DNA of 39,567 nt from an uncultured Clostridia bacterium (GCA_946184295.1 CAMHEZ010000019.1:1-39567); one strand, 5' to 3'; shown: positions 24,393 through 34,217, numbered from the stretch's first letter. Notes: generated by a model from the sequence alone, not told the origin. A program made the numbers and translations.

Positions 24393-26558
24393 TCACCCGA
24401 CAACGCCTTCCGTACCGTCCCAATTGACAATGCCGCCCTCGGACGCGACGGTATAGCCCGCGGTCTTGGTGGAGAAGAAGTATTCATCAAAAACATCCCG
24501 CGCCACCTGCGCCATCACCTTGCCGTGGCCGCACTTCTCACCGATGACGGCAACCGCAATCTCGGGATTGTCATAGGGGGCAAACGCGATAAACACGGCG
24601 TTTGGCGATTCCACCTTGTTTTCCTTCCTGGCGGACTGGCTGGTATCGGCCGTACCGGTCTTGCCGCCGATCCTGATCTGATAGTTCTCAAAGGTGGACG
24701 ACGCGGTACCGTCCTCGGTAACGCTTCTCATGCCTTCCTTAACGATATCCATCATGGTCTGCGACGCGTCGAGCTTGGCCAGAATGGTCTTGTTGTTTTC
24801 CGCGTCGGGCACCACGGTTTCCGCCATATCGTAAGACTTGATGGTTTTGATGAGCGTAGCGGAATAGCGCGTGCCGCCGTTGGCGAGGGTGGAAAGGTAG
24901 GCGCAGATCTGCATCGGTGTGAAGCGGTTGTCGCTCTGCCCGATGGCGGCCTGAAGCGTGTCACCGGCGAACCACAGCATGTTGCGCTTGGAACGCTCCT
25001 CTTGCCCGGCAAGAATGCCGGTTGCCTCGCCGAAACCGACGCCGGTTTTGGAACCGAGCCCGAGCTGCCGGCAATATTCGTTCATGTTGTCGATACCCAC
25101 ACGCTGGGCGACGGTGTAGAAGAAAATATTGCAGGACACCGAAATCGCCTTGGTGACATTCACGTCGCCATGCACGCCGTCGCAGTCGAATCGCTTGTTG
25201 TTATAGGTTTCCAGAATCAGAAAGCCGTCGCAGTGAATCTGTTCGTTCCGGTCAATACCGTATTTGCTCGGGTCCTCCTGATCCTTGTTGTTCTCGTATT
25301 CCTGCAGGGCGCAGAGCGCCACGGCAGGCTTGAAGGTGGAACCGGGGGCATACTGTCCGTTGATGGCACGGTTGAAGAGGGGGTTGTCCTCACTCTTGCT
25401 CAGGTCACTGTAATCCTTCAGGTAACTGCTCAGGTTGAAGGATGGATAGGTGGCTGCCGCCAGCACCTCGAAGGTGTTGACGTTCATCACGACCACCGCG
25501 CCCGCGTTGGCGTCCGCGCCGCTGCCGACCACACCCGCCGCCTGCTGCGATTTGATCAGATTTTCAATGGAGACCTGCGCGGCCCGCTGCAAATCCGAAT
25601 CCAGCGTCAGCACCACGGTATTGCCGGCCTTCGGTTCCCGCGTGTATTCGGTATAGATGACGTTGCCGCTGTCGTCGTGACGCACCTTCTTGACGCCGTT
25701 CTGACCGCGGAGCTGGTCTTCGTATTCCTTCTCCACGCCGAACTTGCCCACAACGTCGTTGTAGCCGTAGCCTTTTTTCTTGAGATTTTCATATTCCTCA
25801 GCATAGATTTTGCCGGTCAGACCGATCAGATGGGGCGCGAGCGTGCCCTCGGTGTACTCGCGGATGGGCACGATTTCCACCGTGACGCCCCGGAAAAAGT
25901 CGGTGTTCTCACTGATGATCTGCATGGTCTGCTGGGAGATATCCTTCGCGAAGGTAAAGGGCGTGGAAGAGTTGAAGCCGTACAGCTCCATCTCCAGACG
26001 GACGCCCATGATAATACGCGCCACGTCGGGCGCAAGACCCTCTGTCTTGTAACGGTCGGTCATTTCGTCAAAACAGTTCTGCGGGGTGGCATAGCTTTGC
26101 AGCTCCAGCATGGTTTCCATCTTGCGGACGGCGGAGGCGCTGTCGGTAAAGACCCATTTGCCCTGCTCGTCCATCACCAGCGGACAGGAATCTTCCCACT
26201 TGGGCGAACCGTCCTCGTTGCGCCCCTCGTTTTCGTCCACAATGCGCGTCAGCCGATAGATAATCTCGTTGCGCTGGGGATTTTCCAGCCGGTTAAACTC
26301 CGAGGCCTGCAGCACGATGGCGTAGCCCATGCGGTTGGAGGCAATCGTGCGCCCGTAGCGGTCGAGAATCTCGCCGCGGGCCGCCGTTACCTTGACGCTC
26401 GAAGCCGTGTAGGACAGCGCCGAATCGGCATACACCTGATAATTGACAATCTGAAAGTCCACCAGCTTGAGCACATACGCCATGATGACCGCAAACACCA
26501 GGCACGTCAGAATCACACATCGCTTATAAATCAGTTTCGTATCCAAATCCCGTTCCAC
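24393..26558 (-). CDS. mrdA: Penicillin-binding protein 2 (class B PBP, transpeptidase)
   Basis: A 721-residue class B PBP. An N-terminal membrane helix (residues about 11-35) and a PBP dimer domain (ARGEILDRYGRTIASNRMGY) precede the transpeptidase domain. The active site is complete: S407-T-F-K in PGSTFKPAV, S-C-N in VSCNIFF, and K633-T-G-T in GGKTGTAD. It cross-links peptidoglycan on the outer face during elongation. It ends the mreBCD operon, the usual place for PBP2. The start given is GTG 26558; an in-frame TTG five codons later has better SD spacing. No rodA is adjacent. Confidence 0.95.
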   Translation of the reverse strand: MERDLDTKLIYKRCVILTCLVFAVIMAYVLKLVDFQIVNYQVYADSALSYTASSVKVTAARGEILDRYGRTIASNRMGYAIVLQASEFNRLENPQRNEIIYRLTRIVDENEGRNEDGSPKWEDSCPLVMDEQGKWVFTDSASAVRKMETMLELQSYATPQNCFDEMTDRYKTEGLAPDVARIIMGVRLEMELYGFNSSTPFTFAKDISQQTMQIISENTDFFRGVTVEIVPIREYTEGTLAPHLIGLTGKIYAEEYENLKKKGYGYNDVVGKFGVEKEYEDQLRGQNGVKKVRHDDSGNVIYTEYTREPKAGNTVVLTLDSDLQRAAQVSIENLIKSQQAAGVVGSGADANAGAVVVMNVNTFEVLAAATYPSFNLSSYLKDYSDLSKSEDNPLFNRAINGQYAPGSTFKPAVALCALQEYENNKDQEDPSKYGIDRNEQIHCDGFLILETYNNKRFDCDGVHGDVNVTKAISVSCNIFFYTVAQRVGIDNMNEYCRQLGLGSKTGVGFGEATGILAGQEERSKRNMLWFAGDTLQAAIGQSDNRFTPMQICAYLSTLANGGTRYSATLIKTIKSYDMAETVVPDAENNKTILAKLDASQTMMDIVKEGMRSVTEDGTASSTFENYQIRIGGKTGTADTSQSARKENKVESPNAVFIAFAPYDNPEIAVAVIGEKCGHGKVMAQVARDVFDEYFFSTKTAGYTVASEGGIVNWDGTEGVVG

Positions 26559-26606
26559 CCCCGAAAATCAATTCGTCATCTTTCACACTAACCACTAATC
26601 ATTTCT

Positions 26607-27116
26607 TCAGCTGTCGTACATACGCGTGGTAATCGCACGGTTGAAATAATAGAAGGCAGGCATCACGGCCGTGGAATACACCACGCGGGGGAGGAGAATG
26701 CGGATGATGAAAAAGCCCGTCTGCGCCAGCCCCGCGCCCGAAAGAAATATCCACTGCACCGTTGCCGTCAGCAGCACCGAAGCCGCCCCCAGAATCAGCG
26801 ATGTGACCACATTGTTGCGCATGAGGTACATCACCAGCGTCCCGCAGCCGAAGCACAGCGCCATATGTACCAGTCCGTACAGACCAAAGGGTCCCGTGCC
26901 GCCCACATCAAGCAGCAGCCCTGCTGCCAGTCCGAGCCACATACCCGCCGCATCACCCTCAAAGAGTGCCATGCTTATCGCGCACACCGTCAGCAGCATG
27001 GGCGCCTCGCCGAAAAACCGCGGTATCAGCCCCGGTGTGAATTGCAGAATATAGATCAGCACCAGCTCCGCGCCGTAGACCAAGTATTTCAGCGTTCTAC
27101 CCGTCAGTCGTATCAT
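26607..27116 (-). CDS. mreD: Rod shape-determining protein MreD
   Basis: A 169-residue hydrophobic protein with about five membrane helices, starting MIRLTGRTLKYLVYGAEL and containing LLLDVGGTGPFGLYGLVHMA, typical of MreD. Its ATG overlaps the mreC stop by 4 bp (27113-27116), so translation is coupled. MreD is a membrane partner of MreC and PBP2 in wall elongation. Confidence 0.93.
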   Translation of the reverse strand: MIRLTGRTLKYLVYGAELVLIYILQFTPGLIPRFFGEAPMLLTVCAISMALFEGDAAGMWLGLAAGLLLDVGGTGPFGLYGLVHMALCFGCGTLVMYLMRNNVVTSLILGAASVLLTATVQWIFLSGAGLAQTGFFIIRILLPRVVYSTAVMPAFYYFNRAITTRMYDS

Positions 27117-28012
27117 TCGTCCTTGGATTCCTCCGTCTTGTAGCCCTCGATGGAATCGGCCTCCACCGAGCGCTGCCCGTCAAAGTCAGTGATAACAAAC
27201 ACGTCGGTGCAGTTTTTGATGTCCGCAGCGGGAATGATTTCCGCATAGAAGGAAATGTTTTCGCTCTCGGCCAGAATGTTCTCCACTTCACCGATCACCA
27301 GATTGGGTGGGAACACCGAGCCAAAGCCCGACGTCACCACAATATCCCCCTCCGTCACCTCGCAGTCGCGCGAGAGATAATTCAGCCGGGTGCGGTTGCT
27401 TTTGGCGGACGAAATCTCACCGTACAGCGTGCCGCCGTCGCGGGTTTCCTTGTCCACCGCACCCACCTCCAGACCGGGACTGAGAATCGTCCTGACCTTG
27501 GAGGACGTCACGCCCAGCGCGGTGATATACCCCACCAGACCGTCCGCCGTGACCACCGGGTCATGCAGCGCCACGCCGTCGGCGGAGCCCTGATCGATGG
27601 TAAAGCCGCCGTAGTAATCGCTCGCGTCGCGGGCAATCACGGTGGCGGACAGAAACTGATATTTGTCGTTTTCGCGTTTGAGCTCCAGCAGCTTGCGATA
27701 TTCCTCATTCTGCGCCTTGAGTTCGTTGTAATCCACTGTTTTGCGGGTCATTTCCCGCACCTTTTTTTTCAGCAGCTCGTTCTCGGCGCGAATCTCGTCG
27801 ATATCCCGGAATTCTCCCGAAAAGGTGCCGAAGCCCGCCGACATCATGGCGCTCACCTGCTGAATCGGCGTGGTGATAATGCCGCAGATCGAGGAAACAA
27901 AGTCGGTATTGCCCCCCGTTCCCACAGAATAAAGGATCAACGCACCCATAAACAGCGCGACCGTAAAAAACATGCTCAGATTGGAACCGCCTGCGTTAAA
28001 TCGTCTTCGCAA
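27113..28012 (-). CDS. mreC: Rod shape-determining protein MreC
   Basis: A 299-residue protein: a short cytoplasmic start, one membrane helix (LSMFFTVALFMGALILYSVG), a coiled coil (IRAENELLKKKVREMTRKTV) and the beta-rich MreC domain with DPVVTADGLVGYITALG and VVTSGFGSVFPPNLVIGEV. MreC links the cytoplasmic MreB filament to PBP2 outside. It starts 42 bp after mreB and overlaps mreD. Confidence 0.95.
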   Translation of the reverse strand: MRRRFNAGGSNLSMFFTVALFMGALILYSVGTGGNTDFVSSICGIITTPIQQVSAMMSAGFGTFSGEFRDIDEIRAENELLKKKVREMTRKTVDYNELKAQNEEYRKLLELKRENDKYQFLSATVIARDASDYYGGFTIDQGSADGVALHDPVVTADGLVGYITALGVTSSKVRTILSPGLEVGAVDKETRDGGTLYGEISSAKSNRTRLNYLSRDCEVTEGDIVVTSGFGSVFPPNLVIGEVENILAESENISFYAEIIPAADIKNCTDVFVITDFDGQRSVEADSIEGYKTEESKDE

Positions 28013-28054
28013 ATTGCAAACCTCCCCTGTGTTCCTACTGTCATTAATTCCTCA

Positions 28055-29065
28055 CTAATTCCGTATTCGCCACGTGGAGCCGGTGTCGGTGATGTCGAGC
28101 ATACGGCCCGTACCCTCGGCCACGCAGTCCAAAGGGTGCTCCGCCACATTGACGGGCATACCCGTTTCCTGCGAAATAAGCTTGTTCAGCCCGCGCAGCA
28201 GCGCACCGCCGCCGGTCAGCATAATGCCGTGATCGAGAATATCGGCCGCCAGCTCGGGTGGCGTTTCCTCCAGCGTCTCCTTCACCACATCCACAATATC
28301 GCCCAACGGTTCGGTAATGGCCTCCCGCACCTCCGCCGCGGAAATGATAATATTCTTCGGCAGACCGTCCACCAGGTTGCGTCCCTTCACCGAGACGCCC
28401 TTCTCCCCCTGATAGGGAAAGGCCGAACCGACACTGATTTTAATATCTTCGGCGGTGCGTTCGCCGATGAGCAGGTTGTACTTGCGTTTGATGTAGGACA
28501 GAATCGCCGCGTCGAAGGCGTCGCCGCCCTTGCGCACCGAACGGGAGATGACGATATCGCCCAGCGAGATCACCGCCACGTCGGTGGTGCCGCCGCCGAT
28601 GTCGATCACCATGCTGCCGGTCGCCTCGGCCACGGGCAGACCCGCGCCGAGCGCCGCCGCCATCGGTTCTTCGATCAGGTCGATCACGCCGCCGCCCGCC
28701 TGCCGCGCGGCATTTTCCACGGCGGTGCGCTCCACCTCGGTGACGCCCGAGGGAATGCAGATGATGACACGCGGCCGGGCAAACAGATTGGACTGCACCG
28801 CGTTCCGGATAAAGTGCTTGAGCATCTCGGCGGTGATGTTGAAGTCCACGATCACGCCGTCGGTCAGCGGCCGCAGCGCCACGATGGAACCCGGCGTTCT
28901 GCCGATCATCTCGCGCGCCAGACCGCCGACCGCCAGCACTTCATCCGTGCGGATATCCACCGCCACCACCGAAGGCTCCCGAATCACGATGCCCTTGCCT
29001 TTGACATACACCAGCGTGTTGACCGTTCCCAGATCAATACCGATATCCTTGGAAAAAAGACCCAT
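28055..29065 (-). CDS. mreB: Rod shape-determining protein MreB (actin-like)
   Basis: A 336-residue actin-fold ATPase. Phosphate 1 loop GIDLGTVNTLVYVKGKGI, phosphate 2 IDIGGGTTDVAVISLG, and adenosine-binding ILDHGIMLTGGGALLRGL are all intact. GGAAGCGGAG lies 6 nt before the ATG. MreB forms membrane-bound filaments that steer lateral wall synthesis, implying a rod-shaped or ovoid cell. It is the first of mreBCD but lies only 45 bp after the lipoprotein gene, with no visible promoter between. Confidence 0.97.
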   Translation of the reverse strand: MGLFSKDIGIDLGTVNTLVYVKGKGIVIREPSVVAVDIRTDEVLAVGGLAREMIGRTPGSIVALRPLTDGVIVDFNITAEMLKHFIRNAVQSNLFARPRVIICIPSGVTEVERTAVENAARQAGGGVIDLIEEPMAAALGAGLPVAEATGSMVIDIGGGTTDVAVISLGDIVISRSVRKGGDAFDAAILSYIKRKYNLLIGERTAEDIKISVGSAFPYQGEKGVSVKGRNLVDGLPKNIIISAAEVREAITEPLGDIVDVVKETLEETPPELAADILDHGIMLTGGGALLRGLNKLISQETGMPVNVAEHPLDCVAEGTGRMLDITDTGSTWRIRN

Positions 29066-29110
29066 TACAAACTCCGCTTCCTTTATCTTATATGAAAATA
29101 GAACCTGCGC

Positions 29111-30514
29111 TCAGGCATAGATCAGCCGCACCGCGTACAGATTGGGCCACACCGGTTCCTCATCCGAGAACATGCGCACCAGCGAAAAGCTCCGGACCCT
29201 CGCGCCGATACCGTATTTGTTGGCATTCAGCATACTTTTTTCCAGCGCGGAATAATTGCCGTTCTGCCTGCGTGCCAGCCACGTTTCCGCGTCATCGTTG
29301 GAGATACCGCTGTCAAACAGAATATAGACCACTTCGCCCTTCGTTTTGGACGCGTCCACAATCCGGTTGGTAATCGTCGAAATATCGTCGCTGTCCATCT
29401 TGCTGACATGCGCGGCGTTCTTTTCATGGTAATTTTCCTCCAGTGAGGTACACGGCTCCAGCCTGAAATTATACAGCTCGGCAGTGGTATAAGAGCCGTC
29501 ATCGCCGTATTCGCACACCATCTCACTGAAATCCTTCCCGATCTTATGATTGCGCTGAATCAGCTCGTCGGTCAGATTGAAATAATTGTAGCGCTTGTAA
29601 AGCACATCGCTTTCGGTCAGCGAATCGTCCCATGTAATATCCAGATGATACCAATTGCCGTTGATCTTCACCTGATTCCACATATGTCCCGAGTTTTTGG
29701 ACATGCCCACCACAATGCGGGATTCGATGCCCACGCGATTGAGCAGCATCTTGGCGGCATAGGAATAGCCGCTGCATACCGCCTGCTTTTTGACCATCGC
29801 ACCGTACAGATTAAAAGCGTCCGCGGTGGAATCGTCCGATTCGGCCGCCGCGATATCATACGTAATGCTGTCCACCAGCGCGTTGTGAATGATGGTTTCC
29901 CGCTCCACCTCGTCGGCGCGGTCGGGAATGCGGGCGAGAATCTGCTCGGTGGCGGCGTTGATCTCCGCAAACGCGGCGTTGATCTGGTCATAGGAATATT
30001 TGGAGTACAGCACCAGATAATTGCCGTCGTGGAAATTGTTGCGCACATCATAACGGCTCAGCACCCAGAAGGCTTCGGGGTGATCGCAAATCACGGCTTC
30101 CTTGACGATATAGATATCGTCAAATGCCAGCTCCGACGGCAGACGCGTGTACCGCATCACATAATAGCCGGTGTCCTCGTCCGCCTCGGTCGAAATCTGA
30201 TACAGATTGCGCTCGATATCCTCATAAACGCTCCGCAGGGTATCGCTGCTGAGCGACGCATAGGCGGACTTATCCTCAATGGGGTCAAACCCAGCGCGCA
30301 CCGGCAGCGAAAGCGAAAGCTGCTGACAGTCCTGCTCTGCCGAGCCGAACAGGTCGGTTTTGAGCGCGGCCATGATGCCGTCGAAATCCTTTCCGCCGGC
30401 AATGGCGGTCGAAGTGGCGCACCCCGACAGTGAGACCGCCGCAAGCATCACAGCGGCACAAAGCGCGGTCAGACGTATTTTGAAAGTGTATTTGCCCTTG
30501 GGTAATTTTTTCAT
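29111..30514 (-). CDS. Transglutaminase-like (cysteine protease fold) lipoprotein
   Basis: A 467-residue protein with a lipoprotein signal: basic start MKKLPKGKYTFKIR, hydrophobic core, and lipobox L-S-G-C, so anchored on the outer membrane face. The transglutaminase-core triad is visible: Cys in QAVCSGYSYAAKMLL, His in SGHMWNQVKI, Asp in WYHLDITWDD. Relatives act as proteases, amidases or peptide cross-linkers at the wall. GGGAGG lies 7 nt before the ATG. Its place directly before mreBCD suggests a link to wall growth (inference). Confidence 0.9.
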   Translation of the reverse strand: MKKLPKGKYTFKIRLTALCAAVMLAAVSLSGCATSTAIAGGKDFDGIMAALKTDLFGSAEQDCQQLSLSLPVRAGFDPIEDKSAYASLSSDTLRSVYEDIERNLYQISTEADEDTGYYVMRYTRLPSELAFDDIYIVKEAVICDHPEAFWVLSRYDVRNNFHDGNYLVLYSKYSYDQINAAFAEINAATEQILARIPDRADEVERETIIHNALVDSITYDIAAAESDDSTADAFNLYGAMVKKQAVCSGYSYAAKMLLNRVGIESRIVVGMSKNSGHMWNQVKINGNWYHLDITWDDSLTESDVLYKRYNYFNLTDELIQRNHKIGKDFSEMVCEYGDDGSYTTAELYNFRLEPCTSLEENYHEKNAAHVSKMDSDDISTITNRIVDASKTKGEVVYILFDSGISNDDAETWLARRQNGNYSALEKSMLNANKYGIGARVRSFSLVRMFSDEEPVWPNLYAVRLIYA

Positions 30515-30562
30515 GGCAGGTCCTCCCAGGCAGTTATTTTTGATTGATGCCTTGATTCATCA

Positions 30563-31321
30563 TCACATATAACGCATCAGCAGTGTTCTCATAGCGTCTT
30601 GCTTGTCATCTTCATATTGGTCGATCAGGTCGAGGGCATTCTGACCGAAATGCGTCTGCGCGTCTGCGCGACAGCCGTTGTCGAGCAGGTATTGCAGAAC
30701 ATCCGTGCCGCCCTGCGTGTCATCCAGCAGCTGAGCGGCAATCAGAATCGCGTTGTAGCCGCAGTCGTCCACGGCATTGATATCCGCGCCGTATGCAACA
30801 AACAGCTTTATACTTGCCAGATCGCCTCTTTCGGTCGCCAACAGCAACGGCGTTTTGCCGCATTCGTGCTTGGCGCCCGTTATCCAGGATGGGTCTTTGG
30901 CCTCTGCCGATGAGTGGGGCAGTTCCTTTGCGCGTTCCTGCACCTTGACACGGTGATGAACGTCAGCGCCGTGTTCCAGCAGCAGACGCTCATAGGCCAG
31001 TTTTCTTTCGGACGCGTCGTCTGTACCCGTCCACAACAGACGGTCACCGGCGAGGGTGCAAAGCAGCGTGTAATCCGTGCCGCTGCCGGCTCTGCCGTCA
31101 GGGTCGACGCCGGATTCCAGCAGCGCCGCCGCGAGAAAGGCCCACGGCAGCACCTTCCAGACGGTTTTCACCTTGTCGCCGCCTTGTTTCTGCTTCTTCG
31201 CCCTGCCTCTGTAAATCAGACCGAACACCAGCGCCAGCACCAGACACACCACGCCGAACAGCGTCAGACACACAAACAGCACCAGCAGCGCCAGCATACC
31301 GAGAGCGAACACACCGCCCAT
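30563..31321 (-). CDS. Ankyrin-repeat protein with N-terminal membrane helix
   Basis: A 252-residue protein. Residues about 5-37 form one long or two short membrane helices, followed by a basic stretch (YRGRAKKQKQGGDKVK). The rest holds ankyrin repeats: KTPLLLATERGDLASIKLFV with AYGADINAVDDCGYNAILIA, then LQYLLDNGCRADAQTHFGQN. An earlier degenerate repeat has LLLEHGADVHHRV. Ankyrin stacks bind proteins. AAGGAGG lies 9 nt before the ATG. It starts 27 bp after the U32 peptidase and ends 48 bp before the lipoprotein gene, so it is inside the shape operon. The partner is unknown. Confidence 0.87.
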   Translation of the reverse strand: MGGVFALGMLALLVLFVCLTLFGVVCLVLALVFGLIYRGRAKKQKQGGDKVKTVWKVLPWAFLAAALLESGVDPDGRAGSGTDYTLLCTLAGDRLLWTGTDDASERKLAYERLLLEHGADVHHRVKVQERAKELPHSSAEAKDPSWITGAKHECGKTPLLLATERGDLASIKLFVAYGADINAVDDCGYNAILIAAQLLDDTQGGTDVLQYLLDNGCRADAQTHFGQNALDLIDQYEDDKQDAMRTLLMRYM

Positions 31322-31348
31322 GATAAATTTCCTCCTTCAAATCAGCCG

Positions 31349-33499
31349 TCACATGATGCCTTTGAAATACAGCCCCGCCGTGATATCCGGCTCGCGCCAC
31401 GGCGTGCCCGTCGCGAAGCGGCTGATGATCTCGCCGCATTCCTCCGCCGATTCGTCGGTGAAGCGCAGCGTCACCCAGTCGAGCGACAGCGCGTCCTGTG
31501 ACTTGCCCGCGACATTTTCCGTGACGCTCATCATCACGGGATTGAAAATCTCCGAGCAGCCCATGCGGCACATCACCGGCAATTCTCTGCCGGTGCGGTC
31601 GGTCAGGCCGCAGACGCCGCCTTCCTTTGCCGCTCCCGTGCAGCCCTTCGGCGAAAGCGCCGCCGGACAGTTGCGGGTGAGCATCATAGGAATCCGGCCG
31701 CGGATCACCATACCGCGCGGCTGTGACGAACCCAGCGCCGCGATCTGGCGCAGCGTCAGCTCATAGCTCAGCTCGTTATCCGCCAAGCCCATGGCGGCGA
31801 ACTGCTCGAGCGAGCGGCTGTTGAAGACATTCAGTCCGAAGCCGCCGTGAAGCCTCATAGGCAGATGTTTCAGAACCGGAATCAATCCGACATTATGTAT
31901 CATGATATCGTTGACGCCGATGAATTGCACCGCTTCGGCCCATCGCACGATGTCTGCTTCCCGGCCGAACAGGCCTCTCGGGACCTCCACGGCGGGAACT
32001 GCGCCGCGTCTGACAAGCACTTTTACGGCGTATTCGAGCATTTCCGCATCGGTCTCGATGGGCAGAAACGCCATTTGCACATGCGCCAGACTGAGCGGCA
32101 CCTGCTCCGCCGACTGAAAGACCACCCGGAGGGCGGGACTTTGCGATGTGTCAAATTCACGTCGGGGCGAAACAGAGGCATTTGCCCCCGCCGCGTCGAA
32201 CGGTACCGACCGCGGCGCACGGCGCAGCGTGTCGATTTGTTCCAGTGCCTCGCGCTTCATCGCGGCGAGCTGCCCCGACGGCACGGTCAGTCCCTCGCCC
32301 GCGTCGAGGCGGAAATTTCGCAGATAATACGGCGTGCCGCCGGTCTTGGCGAGTACCCGCCGGGCATAGTTTTCCGCCAGCGGCGCCCTCTGCGCCGGCT
32401 GGGGACAGTTCCCGCTCACGGCGGCGACATGGCCGTCCGGGTCACGTGCCGTGAGCCGTGCTGGCGTATCCGTATCACGTGCCGTCAATGTCATATCCAG
32501 CGGCACGCGGGGAAATTCATTTTTGTAGAGCGGATGGAGAGAGTTCAGCAATGCGGACGACGCGGAAACCACGTCGTCTTTGGTGCGCTTGCCGAACATG
32601 CCGCGCCCGCGTTTGCCTGTGAAGTACCCGTCGGTAAAGCCGGATCGCGAAAAAACCGCAGTCAGCTTTTCCATCAGGTCGGACGGCACCGCGCCTTCGT
32701 CCCGCATGAGACGGCAGGCGGTCACGGCGGCCGCCACATATTCGGGGCGCTTCATGCGACCCTCAATTTTAACGGAATTTACGCCCATTTCTTGCAGAGC
32801 GGAAATATGTCCGATGTGGGACATATCTTTCAGGCTCATGCAGCCGTCAAAGCCGCTGCCGTCGCCCGATACCTTGAAAGGCAGGCGGCAGGGCTGGGCG
32901 CAAAGTCCCCGGTTGCCGCTCCTGCCGCCCAACACGGCGCTGAACAGACACTGCCCCGATACACACATACAAAGCGCCCCGTGAATGAACACTTCCGTTT
33001 CAATCGGCGACGCTTTGACAATAGCGGTAATTTCCGCACCGCTCAGTTCCCGGGCCAGCACCGCCCGCCGGAATCCCATTTCAGCCGCGGCAAGCGCCCC
33101 GCCGGGGGTATGCAGCGACATCTGAGTGGAAGCGTGCATGGTCAGCGTCGGCGCGACCGTATGGATATACCGCGCCAGTCCCACGTCCTGCACAATCACC
33201 GCGTCCACGCCAAGCGCACACGCGGTTTCCACCAGCCGCCGCGCTTCGTCCCACTCATCGTCCCGCACCAGAATATTGGCGGTCAGATGCACGTCCACGC
33301 CGGCGGCGTGACAATAGGCGACCGCTTCGCGCAGTGAGGCTTCATCGGCGAAATTCTCGGCATGACGGCGGGCGTTGAGGCCTCCCGCTCCGAGATACAC
33401 CGCGTCCGCGCCCGCCCGCACGGCGGCGATAAGCTGCTCCTGTGAACCGGCTGGGGCCAGAATCTCTATTTTTTTTGTATCAAAGTCCGGACGGCTCAT
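31349..33499 (-). CDS. U32 family peptidase / collagenase-like protein
   Basis: A 716-residue protein starting IEILAPAGSQEQLIAAVRAG, the usual U32 opening. The family signature EVFIHGALCMCVSGQCLFS is intact, followed by NRGLCAQPCRLPF with cysteines that may hold an iron-sulfur cluster. The middle and C-terminal part (DUF3656-like, ending with cysteine-rich LTRNCPAALSPKGCTG and a VCGLTDR stretch) makes it one of the longer U32 proteins. Some family members work in rRNA or tRNA hydroxylation rather than proteolysis, so the peptidase name is only a label. Its ATG overlaps the zapA stop as ATGA, so it is coupled to zapA, a common Firmicutes pairing. Confidence 0.93.
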   Translation of the reverse strand: MSRPDFDTKKIEILAPAGSQEQLIAAVRAGADAVYLGAGGLNARRHAENFADEASLREAVAYCHAAGVDVHLTANILVRDDEWDEARRLVETACALGVDAVIVQDVGLARYIHTVAPTLTMHASTQMSLHTPGGALAAAEMGFRRAVLARELSGAEITAIVKASPIETEVFIHGALCMCVSGQCLFSAVLGGRSGNRGLCAQPCRLPFKVSGDGSGFDGCMSLKDMSHIGHISALQEMGVNSVKIEGRMKRPEYVAAAVTACRLMRDEGAVPSDLMEKLTAVFSRSGFTDGYFTGKRGRGMFGKRTKDDVVSASSALLNSLHPLYKNEFPRVPLDMTLTARDTDTPARLTARDPDGHVAAVSGNCPQPAQRAPLAENYARRVLAKTGGTPYYLRNFRLDAGEGLTVPSGQLAAMKREALEQIDTLRRAPRSVPFDAAGANASVSPRREFDTSQSPALRVVFQSAEQVPLSLAHVQMAFLPIETDAEMLEYAVKVLVRRGAVPAVEVPRGLFGREADIVRWAEAVQFIGVNDIMIHNVGLIPVLKHLPMRLHGGFGLNVFNSRSLEQFAAMGLADNELSYELTLRQIAALGSSQPRGMVIRGRIPMMLTRNCPAALSPKGCTGAAKEGGVCGLTDRTGRELPVMCRMGCSEIFNPVMMSVTENVAGKSQDALSLDWVTLRFTDESAEECGEIISRFATGTPWREPDITAGLYFKGIM

Positions 33500-33861
33500 C
33501 GGTCTTCCAGTTCGGCCAGATGCAGGCGCACACCCTGCAATTCACGGCGCAGACGTTCGATTTCCCGCTTGGCTTCTTCGGCCTCCAGACGGGAGCGCTC
33601 GCTCTCTTCGATATACGCCTTGATCTGACTGCGGAGACTGTCGGCAGTCGCGGCCGCCTTCTTGCCTTCATCGGCATAGCTGAGGGCGCACAGCACTGCC
33701 GCCATGGTGGTGGAAACGCGGTCGCTGCCCTCCATCATAGCGTTCATACGGGCGTCTACGTCGTCACCGACGGCCCTGATGTAGCTCTCGTCGTCCTCCG
33801 ACGCAATATAATAATCCGTTCCGCAAACATTGAGACGTACCTTGTTTTTCATGATTGACAT
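33496..33861 (-). CDS. zapA: Cell division protein ZapA
   Basis: A 121-residue protein with the ZapA globular domain (KVRLNVCGTDYYIASEDDES, IRAVGDDVDARMNAM, LCALSYADE) and a C-terminal coiled coil from about residue 70 (RSRLEAEEAKREIERLRREL). ZapA bundles FtsZ filaments. AAGGAG lies 5 nt before the ATG at 33861; a second in-frame ATG at 33852 is too far from it. It is the first gene of the presumed operon that runs through mreBCD and PBP2. Confidence 0.93.
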   Translation of the reverse strand: MSIMKNKVRLNVCGTDYYIASEDDESYIRAVGDDVDARMNAMMEGSDRVSTTMAAVLCALSYADEGKKAAATADSLRSQIKAYIEESERSRLEAEEAKREIERLRRELQGVRLHLAELEDR

Positions 33862-33915
33862 TCAAACTCCTTTTTACATGGTTGTCATGGCATAGAGACA
33901 TGACGATACGCATCT

Positions 33916-33944
33916 ATTATAATACATCTCTTATCAAGTTGGAA
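33916..33944 (-). promoter_or_regulatory. Candidate promoter of the zapA operon
   Basis: Minus strand: perfect TATAAT (33916-33921) with a weak -35, TTCCAA (33939-33944), at 17 bp. Confidence 0.5.
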
Positions 33945-34217
33945 GTGGGTTTTGACATTTTACAAAAACTTCTTAAAATTTTCAATTTCTCTTTTGAAAA
34001 AAGCGGGCAAACCGTACCGAAATTACGTCGTTTGTACGAAATATGCGGTGTATAATTATTGACATTGCCCAAAAATTATTTTCCTCCTGCACGACTTGAC
34101 CATAAAAATGCCGTTTTCTCTGTGAGTTTATACAAAATATACACCTTTTCCGCCGTGTGATTCCCCACTCTCTGTGTTTTTTGCATAATCGTACAATCAA
34201 AATATTGGATTTTACGC

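Noticed and set aside
24314..24496. 60-residue minus-strand frame at the end of the PBP2 gene
   Set aside because: It overlaps the PBP2 C-terminus in another frame and lacks a ribosome site.
24372..26591. Long plus-strand frame opposite PBP2
   Set aside because: Shadow of the PBP2 gene; the PBP2 motifs are complete on the minus strand.
27563..29095. Long plus-strand frame opposite mreC/mreB
   Set aside because: Shadow; it crosses two well-supported minus-strand genes and has no ribosome site.
31847..33337. Long plus-strand frame opposite the U32 peptidase
   Set aside because: Shadow of a gene with a clear family signature.
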